In this document: positions 53,471 to 62,980 of the stretch, in pieces | Layout: the number at the start of each line of letters is the position of its first letter | How positions within the stretch are numbered: the stretch's first letter is position 1 | Source of the DNA: Ruminococcus sp. | GTDB lineage: Bacteria; Bacillota; Clostridia; Lachnospirales; Lachnospiraceae | NCBI GenBank assembly: GCA_013911065.1 | Contig: JACERV010000031.1 | Span: 1 to 64,000, forward strand | Direction of reading: 5' to 3' | DNA: 64,000 nt | Notes under the pieces: model-generated | The model's database searches: none | Seen by the model: the letters and a program-made list of their open reading frames with translations, nothing else | What the model was told of the DNA's origin: nothing | Program-made: the position numbers and the translations under genes

Positions 53471-55459
53471 ATGGATCATTTTGAATTAATATCTGAATAT
53501 TCCCCTACCGGCGACCAGCCTCAGGCAATTACTGAACTGGTGAAGGGTTTTCAGGAAGGCAACCAGTGCCAGACTCTGCTGGGTGTTACCGGCTCAGGCA
53601 AAACATTTACGATGGCCAATGTTATCCGGCAGCTGAACAAGCCAACTCTTATTATAGCCCATAATAAAACATTAGCGGCACAATTATACGGGGAATTTAA
53701 AGAGTTCTTTCCCCATAACGCAGTAGAATATTTTGTCAGCTATTATGACTACTATCAGCCTGAGGCTTATGTACCCTCATCTGATACCTACATCGCCAAA
53801 GATTCTGCCATCAACGATGAGATTGACAAACTCCGCCTGTCTGCCACTATGGCACTGGCAGAACGAAGGGATACGATTATCATAGCCAGTGTTTCCTGCA
53901 TTTACGGCCTTGGAAGCCCGATGGATTATCAAAACATGGTAGTTTCTCTCCGTCCGGGCATGATTCGGGACAGAGATGAAGTAATGGCAAAACTAATTGA
54001 GATTCAATACGATAGAAATGAGATGGATTTTCATAGAGGAACCTTTCGTGTGCGCGGTGATGTACTGGAAGTGATACCCGCCAATTCTGCCGATACAGCA
54101 ATCCGAATTGAATGGTTTGGTGATGAAGTAGAGCGGATTGCTGAAATTGATATCCTCACAGGAGAGATTAAGGACGAACTGAAACATGCCGCCATATTTC
54201 CTGCCTCTCACTATGTAGTAGATAAAGAAAATATTGTGCGGGCTGTGACCGCTATTGAGGAAGAGCTGGAAGAACGGGTAAAGGAGTTCAAACGCCAGGA
54301 TAAGCTGCTGGAAGCGCAGAGAATTGCAGAGCGCACAAATTTTGACATCGAAATGCTCAAGGAAACGGGATTTTGCTCTGGAATCGAGAATTATTCCCGC
54401 CATATGGCAGGACTTGCTCCGGGACAGCCGCCCTACACCCTGATTGATTATTTCCCCGATGATTTTATTATTATGATTGATGAGTCTCACAAGACGATTC
54501 CTCAAATCGGCGGAATGTATGCAGGCGACCAGTCACGTAAAACAACTCTTGTGGAATACGGGTTCCGTCTGCCCTCGGCAAAGGATAACCGTCCGTTGAA
54601 TTTTGAAGAATTCGAAAGTAAGATAAATCAGGTTCTGTTTGTCTCTGCAACCCCGGGTCCCTATGAGGAAGCACATGAACTTCTGAGGGCCGAACAGGTA
54701 ATCCGCCCCACAGGCCTTCTGGACCCGCAGGTGGAGGTCCGTCCTGTAGAGGGACAGATTGATGACTTGATTGGAGAGGTAAACCGGGAAGTTTCAAAGA
54801 AAAACAAAGTGCTTGTTACCACACTCACAAAAAGAATGGCTGAGGATTTAACAGACTACATGCGTGAAGTCGGAATACGGGTAAAATACCTGCACTCTGA
54901 CGTGGACACCCTTGAGCGGACCGAAATTATCCGGGATATGCGCCTGGATGTATTTGATGTCCTTGTGGGAATCAACCTTCTGCGTGAAGGACTGGATATC
55001 CCTGAGATTACATTGGTCGCTATTCTGGATGCTGACAAAGAGGGATTCCTTCGTTCAGCAACCTCGCTGATTCAAACGATAGGGCGTGCTGCAAGAAATG
55101 CAGACGGTCATGTTATTATGTATGCAGACATCGTTACAGAATCCATGAGAATCGCAATGGAAGAAACACAGAGACGCCGTACAATCCAGATGAAGTATAA
55201 TGAAGAACATGGTATTACACCTCAGACAATCCAAAAGGCTGTTCGTGATTTAATCAGTATTTCCAAAAAGGTCGCTGCTCAGGAGCTGAAGCTGGAAAAA
55301 GATCCGGAATCCATGAGTAAAAAAGAACTGGAAAAATTAATTGCCGATTTATCAAAGCAAATGAAGAAGGCGGCCGCGGAACTGGATTTCGAATCCGCTG
55401 CAGAACTGAGAGACAAACTAGTTGAATTAAAAAAGACCTTGAACAATATAGACAGCTGA
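53471..55459 (+). CDS. uvrB: Excinuclease ABC subunit B
   Basis: 662 residues, standard length. Damage-verifying helicase-like subunit of nucleotide excision repair. Walker [14 protein letters not shown], the DNA-gripping beta-hairpin [24 protein letters not shown]-type [17 protein letters not shown], helicase motif [16 protein letters not shown], and a C-terminal UVR motif ([20 protein letters not shown]) for UvrA/UvrC contact. AAAGGAGGAGC lies before the ATG. uvrA follows after a structured spacer of 170 bases on the same strand. Confidence 0.99.
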   Translation: MDHFELISEYSPTGDQPQAITELVKGFQEGNQCQTLLGVTGSGKTFTMANVIRQLNKPTLIIAHNKTLAAQLYGEFKEFFPHNAVEYFVSYYDYYQPEAYVPSSDTYIAKDSAINDEIDKLRLSATMALAERRDTIIIASVSCIYGLGSPMDYQNMVVSLRPGMIRDRDEVMAKLIEIQYDRNEMDFHRGTFRVRGDVLEVIPANSADTAIRIEWFGDEVERIAEIDILTGEIKDELKHAAIFPASHYVVDKENIVRAVTAIEEELEERVKEFKRQDKLLEAQRIAERTNFDIEMLKETGFCSGIENYSRHMAGLAPGQPPYTLIDYFPDDFIIMIDESHKTIPQIGGMYAGDQSRKTTLVEYGFRLPSAKDNRPLNFEEFESKINQVLFVSATPGPYEEAHELLRAEQVIRPTGLLDPQVEVRPVEGQIDDLIGEVNREVSKKNKVLVTTLTKRMAEDLTDYMREVGIRVKYLHSDVDTLERTEIIRDMRLDVFDVLVGINLLREGLDIPEITLVAILDADKEGFLRSATSLIQTIGRAARNADGHVIMYADIVTESMRIAMEETQRRRTIQMKYNEEHGITPQTIQKAVRDLISISKKVAAQELKLEKDPESMSKKELEKLIADLSKQMKKAAAELDFESAAELRDKLVELKKTLNNIDS

Positions 55460-55467
55460 CAGGAAGG

Positions 55468-55603
55468 GTTACAGTTCACGCCCGACGGGTGCGCACTGTA
55501 ACGACATCCAGCCCATTTAAGTCCCCTACGGCGAGGGGCTGGATGTCCTGAAGCCGATACTTTAATGGCTCCGATGCCGTGCAGCGTGGTGCACGGTACG
55601 GCC
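55468..55603 (+). other. Multi-hairpin spacer between uvrB and uvrA
   Basis: Consecutive inverted repeats fill this space: GTTACAGT/ACTGTAAC (55468-55502), GACATCCAGCCC/GGGCTGGATGTC (55503-55547, 12 perfect pairs), AGCC/GGCT (55552-55570) and CCGTGCA/TGCACGG (55577-55596, extended by CCG/CGG). It is clearly more GC-rich than typical gaps here. No U-tract follows, so it is not a plain terminator. It could be a structured RNA leader of uvrA, an attenuator, or a palindromic intergenic repeat element. Confidence 0.6.
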
Positions 55604-55629
55604 TGAACAGGAAACAGGAAGGAACAGAA

Positions 55630-58485
55630 ATGGGAAAAAAAATGGACGCCAGAACGTACATTAAAATACGAGGCGCAAATGAAAATAACTTAAAAAATAT
55701 CAGCCTGGATATCCCCAGGAATGAGCTTGTAGTACTAACAGGGCTGAGCGGCTCCGGAAAGTCTTCTCTTGCCTTTGATACCATTTATGCAGAAGGACAG
55801 AGGAGATATATGGAGTCTTTATCCTCCTATGCAAGACAATTCCTGGGACAGATGGAAAAGCCGAATGTAGAAAGCATAGAGGGACTTTCTCCGGCAATTT
55901 CAATTGATCAGAAATCCACAAACCACAACCCCCGTTCTACCGTGGGGACCGTGACAGAAATTTATGACTACCTCCGTCTGCTCTACGCCAGAATTGGGAT
56001 TCCCCACTGCCCCAGCTGCGGAAAAGAGATTATGAAACAGACCGTAGATCAGATGGTGGACCAGGTAATGGATCTTCCCGAAGGCACGAAAATCCAGCTT
56101 CTGGCACCTGTTGTCAGAGGGAGAAAAGGTACTCATGTCAAGCTGCTGGAGAGAGCTAAGCGAAGTGGTTATGTAAGGGTGAGAATTGACGGTAATCTAT
56201 ATGAATTATCCGAGGAAATCACTCTGGAAAAGAACATCAAGCATAATATTGAAATTATTGTAGACCGCTTAGTCGTAAAGCCAGGAATCGAGAAACGGCT
56301 GACAGATTCTGTGGAAAGCGTACTGACTTTGGCAGAGGGACTGCTTATTGTGGATATTATCGGTGGGGAACCGATGAATTTCAGTCAGACCTTTGCATGC
56401 CCCGACTGTGGTATCAGTATTGAAGAGATTGAGCCCAGAAGCTTTTCTTTCAATAATCCCTTCGGAGCGTGTCCAGAATGTTTCGGACTTGGATATAAGA
56501 TGAAATTTTCTGAGGACCTGATGATACCGGATCCCTCCCTTAGCATTAGCAAAGGTGCAATTGTGGTAACCGGCTGGCAGTCCTGTACAGATAAATCCAG
56601 CTTTACCAGAGCTATCCTGGATGCACTGTGCCAAGAGTATCACTTTGATTTGGATACCCCTTTTGAACAATATCCGGAAGAAATACATGACGTCATTATC
56701 CATGGTACAAACGGGAAGTCCATAAAAGTTTACTATAAAGGACACCGGGGCGAAGGAGTTTATGACGTTGTATTTGAAGGACTGGTTAAGAATGTGGAGA
56801 GGCGTTACCGTGAGACTGGTTCTGAAACTATGAAAGCAGAATATGAGAGCTTTATGAATATTACCCCATGTCCTGAATGTGGAGGGCAGAGACTGAAAAA
56901 GGGAGCTTTGGCAGTTACCATCGGCGAAAAGAATATAGCGGAGTCCACAGCCATGTCGATTGCAAAGTTCCAAAAGTTTTTAAAGGAGCTTCAGTTGACA
57001 GATACCCAGCAGATGATAGGCGGACAGATTCTGAAGGAAATTACCGCACGTATTCAGTTCCTGATGGATGTAGGACTTAATTATCTGACCCTGGCAAGGG
57101 CCGCTGCATCCTTATCAGGAGGGGAGGCACAGCGCATTCGGCTGGCTACCCAGATTGGCTCCGGGCTGGTTGGTGTTGCATATATCTTGGATGAACCAAG
57201 CATTGGTCTGCACCAGCGGGATAATGACAAGCTTCTTGTGACTTTAAAACACCTTCGGGACCTTGGAAATTCACTGATTGTGGTAGAACACGACGAAGAT
57301 ACGATGCTGGCGGCGGACTGTGTGGTTGACATCGGTCCGGGTGCCGGTGAGTACGGCGGCGAGGTTGTTGCTATAGGTACAGCCAAAGAAATTATGAAAA
57401 ATAAAAACTCCGTTACCGGAGCATACCTGAGCGGCAAAATTCAGATTCCGGTTCCTGAAAACCGTGAAAAACCTACTGGCTTTCTCAAAGTAATCGGAGC
57501 CAGTGAAAACAATCTTAAAAATATTGACGTGAACATCCCCCTGGGAATCATGACCTGCGTGACGGGGGTATCAGGCTCGGGAAAAAGTTCTCTGATTAAT
57601 GAAATTCTCTATAAGAAACTGGCAAAAGAATTGAACCGTGCAAGAACCATTCCCGGAAAACACAGGAGAATCGAGGGGCTGGACCAGCTGGACAAGGTCA
57701 TTGCCATAGACCAGTCTCCCATAGGACGTACTCCCCGCTCCAATCCTGCAACCTATACAGGTGTATTTGATTTAATCCGGGATCTATTTGCTGCGACTCC
57801 TGATGCAAAATCCAGGGGATACAAAAAAGGGAGATTTAGCTTTAACGTTAAGGGCGGACGCTGTGAAGCCTGCAGCGGTGACGGAATCCTGAAAATCGAG
57901 ATGCATTTTCTGCCGGATGTATACGTCCCCTGTGAAGTCTGTGGCGGAAAACGCTATAACAGAGAAACCCTGGAGGTCAAGTATAAAGGAAAGAACATCT
58001 ATGACATCCTGAATATGACTGTAGAAGAAGCTTTCGAGTTTTTCGAGCATGTTCCCAGTATCCGGAGAAAAATGGAGACTTTAAATGATGTAGGTCTTTC
58101 CTATATCCGCCTGGGCCAGCCTTCTACAGAATTGTCCGGCGGTGAAGCTCAAAGAATAAAGCTGGCATCAGAACTAAGCAGGCGCAGTACAGGAAAAACC
58201 GTTTACATCCTGGATGAGCCTACAACAGGGCTTCATTTCGCAGATGTCCATAAACTTACGGAAATTCTGCGCCGTCTTTCAGGAGACGGAAATACGGTTA
58301 TTGTAATCGAACACAACCTGGACGTTATAAAAACTGCCGACTACATTATAGACATAGGCCCCGAAGGAGGCGACAAAGGCGGAACCATTGTGGCTGCCGG
58401 AACCCCGGAAGAGGTGGCAGGAAATCCAAACTCCTATACCGGAGAATATATCAATGCAATTCTCTGTAAAAACCGGAATCAGTAG
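55630..58485 (+). CDS. uvrA: Excinuclease ABC subunit A
   Basis: 951 residues, standard length. Damage-recognition ATPase with two ABC modules: Walker [15 protein letters not shown] and [14 protein letters not shown], signatures [13 protein letters not shown] and [13 protein letters not shown]. Zinc-binding Cys pairs are visible in [16 protein letters not shown] and [16 protein letters not shown]. The ATG at 55630 follows GGAAGGAACAGAA. An open frame extends 17 codons upstream into the hairpin region and is less likely. Confidence 0.99.
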   Translation: MGKKMDARTYIKIRGANENNLKNISLDIPRNELVVLTGLSGSGKSSLAFDTIYAEGQRRYMESLSSYARQFLGQMEKPNVESIEGLSPAISIDQKSTNHNPRSTVGTVTEIYDYLRLLYARIGIPHCPSCGKEIMKQTVDQMVDQVMDLPEGTKIQLLAPVVRGRKGTHVKLLERAKRSGYVRVRIDGNLYELSEEITLEKNIKHNIEIIVDRLVVKPGIEKRLTDSVESVLTLAEGLLIVDIIGGEPMNFSQTFACPDCGISIEEIEPRSFSFNNPFGACPECFGLGYKMKFSEDLMIPDPSLSISKGAIVVTGWQSCTDKSSFTRAILDALCQEYHFDLDTPFEQYPEEIHDVIIHGTNGKSIKVYYKGHRGEGVYDVVFEGLVKNVERRYRETGSETMKAEYESFMNITPCPECGGQRLKKGALAVTIGEKNIAESTAMSIAKFQKFLKELQLTDTQQMIGGQILKEITARIQFLMDVGLNYLTLARAAASLSGGEAQRIRLATQIGSGLVGVAYILDEPSIGLHQRDNDKLLVTLKHLRDLGNSLIVVEHDEDTMLAADCVVDIGPGAGEYGGEVVAIGTAKEIMKNKNSVTGAYLSGKIQIPVPENREKPTGFLKVIGASENNLKNIDVNIPLGIMTCVTGVSGSGKSSLINEILYKKLAKELNRARTIPGKHRRIEGLDQLDKVIAIDQSPIGRTPRSNPATYTGVFDLIRDLFAATPDAKSRGYKKGRFSFNVKGGRCEACSGDGILKIEMHFLPDVYVPCEVCGGKRYNRETLEVKYKGKNIYDILNMTVEEAFEFFEHVPSIRRKMETLNDVGLSYIRLGQPSTELSGGEAQRIKLASELSRRSTGKTVYILDEPTTGLHFADVHKLTEILRRLSGDGNTVIVIEHNLDVIKTADYIIDIGPEGGDKGGTIVAAGTPEEVAGNPNSYTGEYINAILCKNRNQ

Positions 58486-58517
58486 GAAATAAAATGGGAG
58501 TCCGGACATAAAACACT

Positions 58518-58571
58518 AGAGATAAGGTCCTGGGAACGCTTTACAGCAGGCGTTCCCAGGACCTTATCTCT
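58518..58571. terminator. Strong bidirectional terminator after uvrA
   Basis: A 22-bp perfect stem (AGAGATAAGGTCCTGGGAAC GC and its complement) with a 10-base loop, followed on the plus strand by ATCTTTTTCTCTC. It lies between convergent uvrA and the AI-2E-type permease gene. Confidence 0.9.
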
Positions 58572-58596
58572 ATCTTTTTCTCTCACATTTTCAACA

Positions 58597-59733
58597 CTAC
58601 TTTTTGTCCGGTTCTTCTCTCAATCCCAGGACGCCCTCCACCAAAAGTCTCACATCATCCAGAATATAGTCAAAAGCACCGGCCCGGATCATATTAATCA
58701 GAACCATTCCAATGGGCACCGCCAAAATCATTCCGATTACACTGCTCACCTTGTAGCCTACATAAAGCAGAAGCAATGTTACCAGCGGATTCATCCCCAT
58801 ACTGTCTCCAACCAGCTTCGGCTGAAGCAGTTGACGTACTAACTGTGTCACAATATAAATAATAATAAGAGAAGCTGTCATTTTATAATCTCCCACAAGC
58901 CCCGTATAAAGAGCCCAGGGTATCATAGCAGTTCCCGTCCCGAAGAAGGGAAGGAAATCCAGAAATGCTATCAAAAATGCTATCAATACAGAATAATGCA
59001 CTCCCAGTACTGCAAAACCGGCAAATAAGATAACAAACACAATTGCCATAATTTTAAACTGTGCTTTGAAATATCCGCCTACCGCGTATTTTAGGTTGTC
59101 CATGACCAGATCCATACGCTTTGCTACAGAAGGCGGTGACACCTTTTTCATCCACTGGATTACCTCATCCCGCTCTACTGTAAAGAAATAAGCCGACATC
59201 ATTACTACAATAAAAGAAATCAGGTAAGAAGGGAGGCTCTTAGCAAAATTTCCGGCTGCAGTCATTGTAGGACGGCTGATTTTGGTAACCAGATTGCCCA
59301 TGGACTGATCCAGGTTTTCTACCACAGCATTCCATCCATGCTGTACGCCCTCAGGCAGTCTTAAAAAAACGCCTGACATCGTATTTCCAATCTGCCTTAA
59401 CCCAACTTCAAGCTGGGCATATAAACCTGGGAAGTTCTCAACCAGGTCCCCTACCTCCGCTGTAATCCTGCTGAACGCAAAATAAATTAACATTACAATC
59501 AGGGCCAGCACTACAACTACAATAAGAGCCGAACCCAGTTTTTTCACAATCTTCAGTCTCGTCTCCAGCCAGTTAACTACCGGAGTGGCAATTGCGGATA
59601 TAATCCAGCCAATTACAAACGGCATCAAAAAGCCCAGGGCTTTTATCCCGATAATTATAAAAGCGGCTGTCGCCGCCAGGCTAAAAATAAGACTCACAAC
59701 AATCTGCCAATAGGGCCGTCGTCTGCTTTCCAT
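58597..59733 (-). CDS. AI-2E family transporter (PerM/YtvI-like)
   Basis: 378 residues with about seven to eight membrane segments and the family's C-terminal signature LVTLLLLYVGYKVSSVIGMI. Members include TqsA (AI-2 export), YtvI-like proteins and sodium/proton antiporters, so the substrate cannot be assigned. It starts 2 bases after the engB stop, last gene of the lon-engB run. Confidence 0.88.
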   Translation of the reverse strand: MESRRRPYWQIVVSLIFSLAATAAFIIIGIKALGFLMPFVIGWIISAIATPVVNWLETRLKIVKKLGSALIVVVVLALIVMLIYFAFSRITAEVGDLVENFPGLYAQLEVGLRQIGNTMSGVFLRLPEGVQHGWNAVVENLDQSMGNLVTKISRPTMTAAGNFAKSLPSYLISFIVVMMSAYFFTVERDEVIQWMKKVSPPSVAKRMDLVMDNLKYAVGGYFKAQFKIMAIVFVILFAGFAVLGVHYSVLIAFLIAFLDFLPFFGTGTAMIPWALYTGLVGDYKMTASLIIIYIVTQLVRQLLQPKLVGDSMGMNPLVTLLLLYVGYKVSSVIGMILAVPIGMVLINMIRAGAFDYILDDVRLLVEGVLGLREEPDKK

Positions 59734-59735
59734 CG

Positions 59736-60338
59736 TTAATCCACCTCAGTTCTCTCCAGACACTCTGTCTCTACGAATTCCCATATCTCATCCCTTCCCT
59801 GCTTTGTCGCAGAAGAGAAAGGGATGACAACAGAATCTTTTTCCAGCTCCAGGCCCTCTCTGACCATTTTTACATGCTTCTGCACCTGGCTCCTTTTAAG
59901 TTTGTCCAGTTTTGTAGCTATAATAACAGGCTTAAATCCCTGGTCTACAATCCACCGGTACATCATCTTGTCATTGGCAGATGGCTCATGCCGGATATCA
60001 ATCAGTAGAAATATTGCCCTCAGCTGCCTGGAACCATGCAGATATCGTTCAATCAACTTCCCCCACTGAGCCTTTTCCTTTTCGGAAACTTTAGCGTATC
60101 CATAGCCAGGAAGGTCTACAAGATACATCTCCTCATTGATATTATAAAAATTGATTGTCTGGGTTTTCCCTGGCGTAGAGGAAATCCTGGCATAGGATTT
60201 CCGGTTCATCAGGGCATTAATTAAAGAGGATTTCCCTACATTTGATTTGCCGGCAAATGCGATTTCCGGTTTATCATTATCTGGAAGTATGCTTGTGATT
60301 CCACAGACTGTTTCTAAGTTAATATTCCTGATTACCAT
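59736..60338 (-). CDS. engB: Ribosome biogenesis GTP-binding protein YsxC/EngB
   Basis: 200 residues, family length. GTPase needed for late 50S assembly. G1 GKSNVGKSSLINAL, G2 around SSTPGKTQTINFY, G3 VDLPGYGYAKV and G4 ATKLDKLKRS. AGGAGAATTAT precedes the ATG. It follows lon by 13 bases, a widespread conserved pair in Firmicutes. Confidence 0.97.
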   Translation of the reverse strand: MVIRNINLETVCGITSILPDNDKPEIAFAGKSNVGKSSLINALMNRKSYARISSTPGKTQTINFYNINEEMYLVDLPGYGYAKVSEKEKAQWGKLIERYLHGSRQLRAIFLLIDIRHEPSANDKMMYRWIVDQGFKPVIIATKLDKLKRSQVQKHVKMVREGLELEKDSVVIPFSSATKQGRDEIWEFVETECLERTEVD

Positions 60339-60351
60339 ATAATTCTCCTGT

Positions 60352-62691
60352 TTACTTTCCCGTTGCGTATGTCTCTGTTACAAGTGCCGTCTTCAATACT
60401 TCATCCATATGTTCCACAGGAAGGATTTCCAGCCCCTTTGTGATCTCAGAGGAAAGTTCCTCTGCATCTGCCTGATTCTTCTTTGGAATCATTACAGTCT
60501 TAATGCCGGCATTTTTAGCAGCAAGCAGTTTTTCCTTGAGCCCGCCGATAGGAAGTACTCTTCCCCGGAGTGTAACCTCACCAGTCATTGCCAAATCCGC
60601 CCTGACCTTATGTCCCGTTATAGCGGACAGCATAGCCGTTGCCATAGTTATACCTGCTGAAGGGCCATCCTTCGGCACTGCTCCTTCCGGTATATGCATG
60701 TGAATATCGTGCTTTTCAAAGAAATCCTCTGCAATCTGATATTTTTGACTTACAGAGCGTATATAACTGATACCGGTTCTTGCAGACTCCTTCATCACAT
60801 CACCAAGCTGTCCAGTAAGCATAATATCGCCTTTTCCAGGCATACTGTTCACCTCAATCTGCAGTGTATCTCCTCCTACACTGGTCCATGCGAGTCCCCG
60901 CACAATGCCGACTTCATCAGATGTGTTCACCATCTGATAAGTGTACTTCTCCTTGCCGAGATATTTATGGATGTTCTTTTCTGTTATTATAACCTTATTT
61001 TTCTTTATTGTCAGTATCTCTTTTGCCGCTTTTCTGCAGATATCTCCAATCTTTCTTTCCAACTGTCTGACTCCTGCCTCCTTCGTATAATTCCGGGCCA
61101 TCTTCCAGATTGCCTGTTTACTGAAGGATAACTGTTCTTCCTTGAGTCCATGCTTCTGAATCTGTTTTGGAATCAGGTGCTCCACGGCAATATGAAATTT
61201 TTCGTTTTCAGTATAGCTGCTGACCTCAATTACTTCCATACGGTCCAGAAGAGGTCTTGGTATGGTTTGAAGTGTATTTGCCGTTGTTATAAACAATACT
61301 TCCGACAAATCCAGGGGTACCTCCAGATAGTGGTCACGGAACTTATTGTTCTGTTCGCTGTCCAGTACCTCTAAAAGAGCGGAAAATGTATCCCCCTTAT
61401 AATCTGTACTTACTTTATCAATCTCATCCAAAAGCATCACCGGATTTCTTACACCCGCCATTTTCATGGCGTTCGCAATTCTTCCCGGCATTGCGCCTAC
61501 ATAAGTTTTTCTGTGTCCGCGGATTTCTGCCTCATCCCGGACTCCGCCAAGAGAAATTCTAACATAGGGTTTCTTCAGCGCTGTCGCAAGGGACCTGGCA
61601 ATGGATGTTTTTCCTGTTCCCGGAGGTCCTACAAGACATAAGATAGGGCTTTCTCCTTTCTTAGTCAAGGATCGGACAGCCAGGAATTCCAAGACTCTCT
61701 CCTTAACCTGTTCCAGTCCATAGTGGTCTGCATCCAGGATCTCCTGGGCGTATGCAAGGTCACTGCTGTCCTTTGCCGCCTTATTCCAGGGCATTTCTAA
61801 AAGCGTCTCAATATAAGTACGAATTACGCCGCTCTCTGCCGGACTGCCCGGCGAGCTCTTGAACCGGCTGATCTCCTTCGCCAGCTTTTCTTTCACTTCC
61901 TTCGGTGCCTTTAATGCTTTTGCAGCCTTTTCAAATTCATCCGCATCAGAAATCGTAGTATCATCCCCCAGCTCTTCCCTGATTAGTTTTAACTGCTCTC
62001 GAAGAATATATTCTTTCTGATGCTTATCCACCCGCTCCTTTACTTTTAGCTGGATTTCTTCTTTAATATCCATAATCTGTACTTCATTCACCAGCTTAAA
62101 GGCAAGCACTTCATATCTCTTCCAGAAATCCGTCTCATTTAAAATTTCCTGCAAATCTGTATAGAACAAAGGTATATTCGCTGCAATTTCATCCACAAGC
62201 TTTTTCAGACCTTTTACCTCTAATATCTGGGCAACTGCCTCTTTAGACAACTTTCCATTTTTGGCAGCAAAATCTACGAACATGTCCTTTAGTCCACGCT
62301 CCATGGCCTTCCCATTCAAATCCTCAGGAATCGTAGCATGATCATCATCAACTACTTCCACCTCTGCACGCAGATAAGGTTCCTCATACTCGATTCTTTC
62401 AAGTATCCCTCTTGTCTCTCCTGCTACAAGAACCCGTACAATTTGTCTGGGAAGCTTAATAATCTGTTTAATTGTCCCTATAGTCCCTACTTCAAACAAA
62501 TCCTCCTGGCCGGGCTTCTCTGTCTCCGTCTCTCTTTGGGTTATCATAAAAATCTTCTGATCTTCTACCATAGCTTCCTGAACCGCCGCTATGGACTGCT
62601 GGCGGCTCACATCGAAATGTACAATCATCTCCGGCATAATCGTCATGCCTCTAAGTGCCACCATAGGAAGGCTCTGCGTCTCACTCTTCAT
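60352..62691 (-). CDS. lon: ATP-dependent Lon protease
   Basis: 779 residues. N-terminal substrate-binding domain (SLPMVALRGMTIMPEMIVHF), coiled-coil middle, AAA+ module with Walker A GPPGTGKTSIARSL and Walker B PVMLLDEIDK, then the protease domain. The Ser in PKDGPSAGITMATAM and the Lys in GGLKEKLLAAKNAGIK form the dyad. Degrades misfolded and regulatory proteins. AAGGAGAGAAT precedes the ATG. A TATAAT sits about 20 bases upstream, with a palindrome just above it. Confidence 0.98.
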   Translation of the reverse strand: MKSETQSLPMVALRGMTIMPEMIVHFDVSRQQSIAAVQEAMVEDQKIFMITQRETETEKPGQEDLFEVGTIGTIKQIIKLPRQIVRVLVAGETRGILERIEYEEPYLRAEVEVVDDDHATIPEDLNGKAMERGLKDMFVDFAAKNGKLSKEAVAQILEVKGLKKLVDEIAANIPLFYTDLQEILNETDFWKRYEVLAFKLVNEVQIMDIKEEIQLKVKERVDKHQKEYILREQLKLIREELGDDTTISDADEFEKAAKALKAPKEVKEKLAKEISRFKSSPGSPAESGVIRTYIETLLEMPWNKAAKDSSDLAYAQEILDADHYGLEQVKERVLEFLAVRSLTKKGESPILCLVGPPGTGKTSIARSLATALKKPYVRISLGGVRDEAEIRGHRKTYVGAMPGRIANAMKMAGVRNPVMLLDEIDKVSTDYKGDTFSALLEVLDSEQNNKFRDHYLEVPLDLSEVLFITTANTLQTIPRPLLDRMEVIEVSSYTENEKFHIAVEHLIPKQIQKHGLKEEQLSFSKQAIWKMARNYTKEAGVRQLERKIGDICRKAAKEILTIKKNKVIITEKNIHKYLGKEKYTYQMVNTSDEVGIVRGLAWTSVGGDTLQIEVNSMPGKGDIMLTGQLGDVMKESARTGISYIRSVSQKYQIAEDFFEKHDIHMHIPEGAVPKDGPSAGITMATAMLSAITGHKVRADLAMTGEVTLRGRVLPIGGLKEKLLAAKNAGIKTVMIPKKNQADAEELSSEITKGLEILPVEHMDEVLKTALVTETYATGK

Positions 62692-62707
62692 ATTCTCTCC
62701 TTTTCCT

Positions 62708-62740
62708 ATTATACAAAATAGAGTTTCGCTCGCGAAACTC
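62708..62740 (-). promoter_or_regulatory. lon promoter -10 with an overlapping palindromic operator
   Basis: Minus-strand TATAAT (62708-62713) is followed closely by the lon ribosome binding site. A perfect inverted repeat, GAGTTTCGC-TC-GCGAAACTC (62721-62740), covers the -35 position, which itself is a poor match (TTCGCG). A repressor binding there would block lon. It is neither a CIRCE element nor a CtsR heptad repeat. Confidence 0.6.
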
Positions 62741-62803
62741 GCGCCTGGGTTGGCCGCACAGCGGCAGCTTTCTTATACAGCCAGTGCACATCCCGCCCGG
62801 AGG

Positions 62804-62846
62804 GCTTTTTACTTTATAGGATGCGCATCCTATAAAGTAAAAAAGC
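62804..62846. terminator. Near-perfect palindrome between clpX and lon
   Basis: A 21-base left arm (GCTTTTTACTTTATAGGATGC) meets its complement with no spacer; the right arm carries one extra A. As RNA it folds to a long hairpin with internal U and A runs. GCCCTCCGGGC abuts it on the minus strand. Probably the clpX transcript terminator, though the T-run is in the stem. Confidence 0.6.
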
Positions 62847-62903
62847 GGATACATGGTTTTCCCATTGCACCCGCCCTAATCTCTCATGAAGTTCTTTTCC
62901 CTA

Positions 62904-62970
62904 AGCTCGAAAACACCTCGCCAAGCTCAAAGAACGACCTCGCACTAGGCTCGACAATACCTCACCAAGT
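62904..62970. repeat. Three imperfect tandem copies after clpX
   Basis: Copies GCTCGAAAACACCTCGCCAAG, GCTCAAAGAACGACCTCGCA and GGCTCGACAATACCTCACCA share the pattern GCTC-A-rich-ACCTCGCC (23-25 bp unit). They lie within 80 bases downstream of the clpX stop and are noncoding. Confidence 0.5.
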
Positions 62971-62980
62971 TGCTTTTGGT

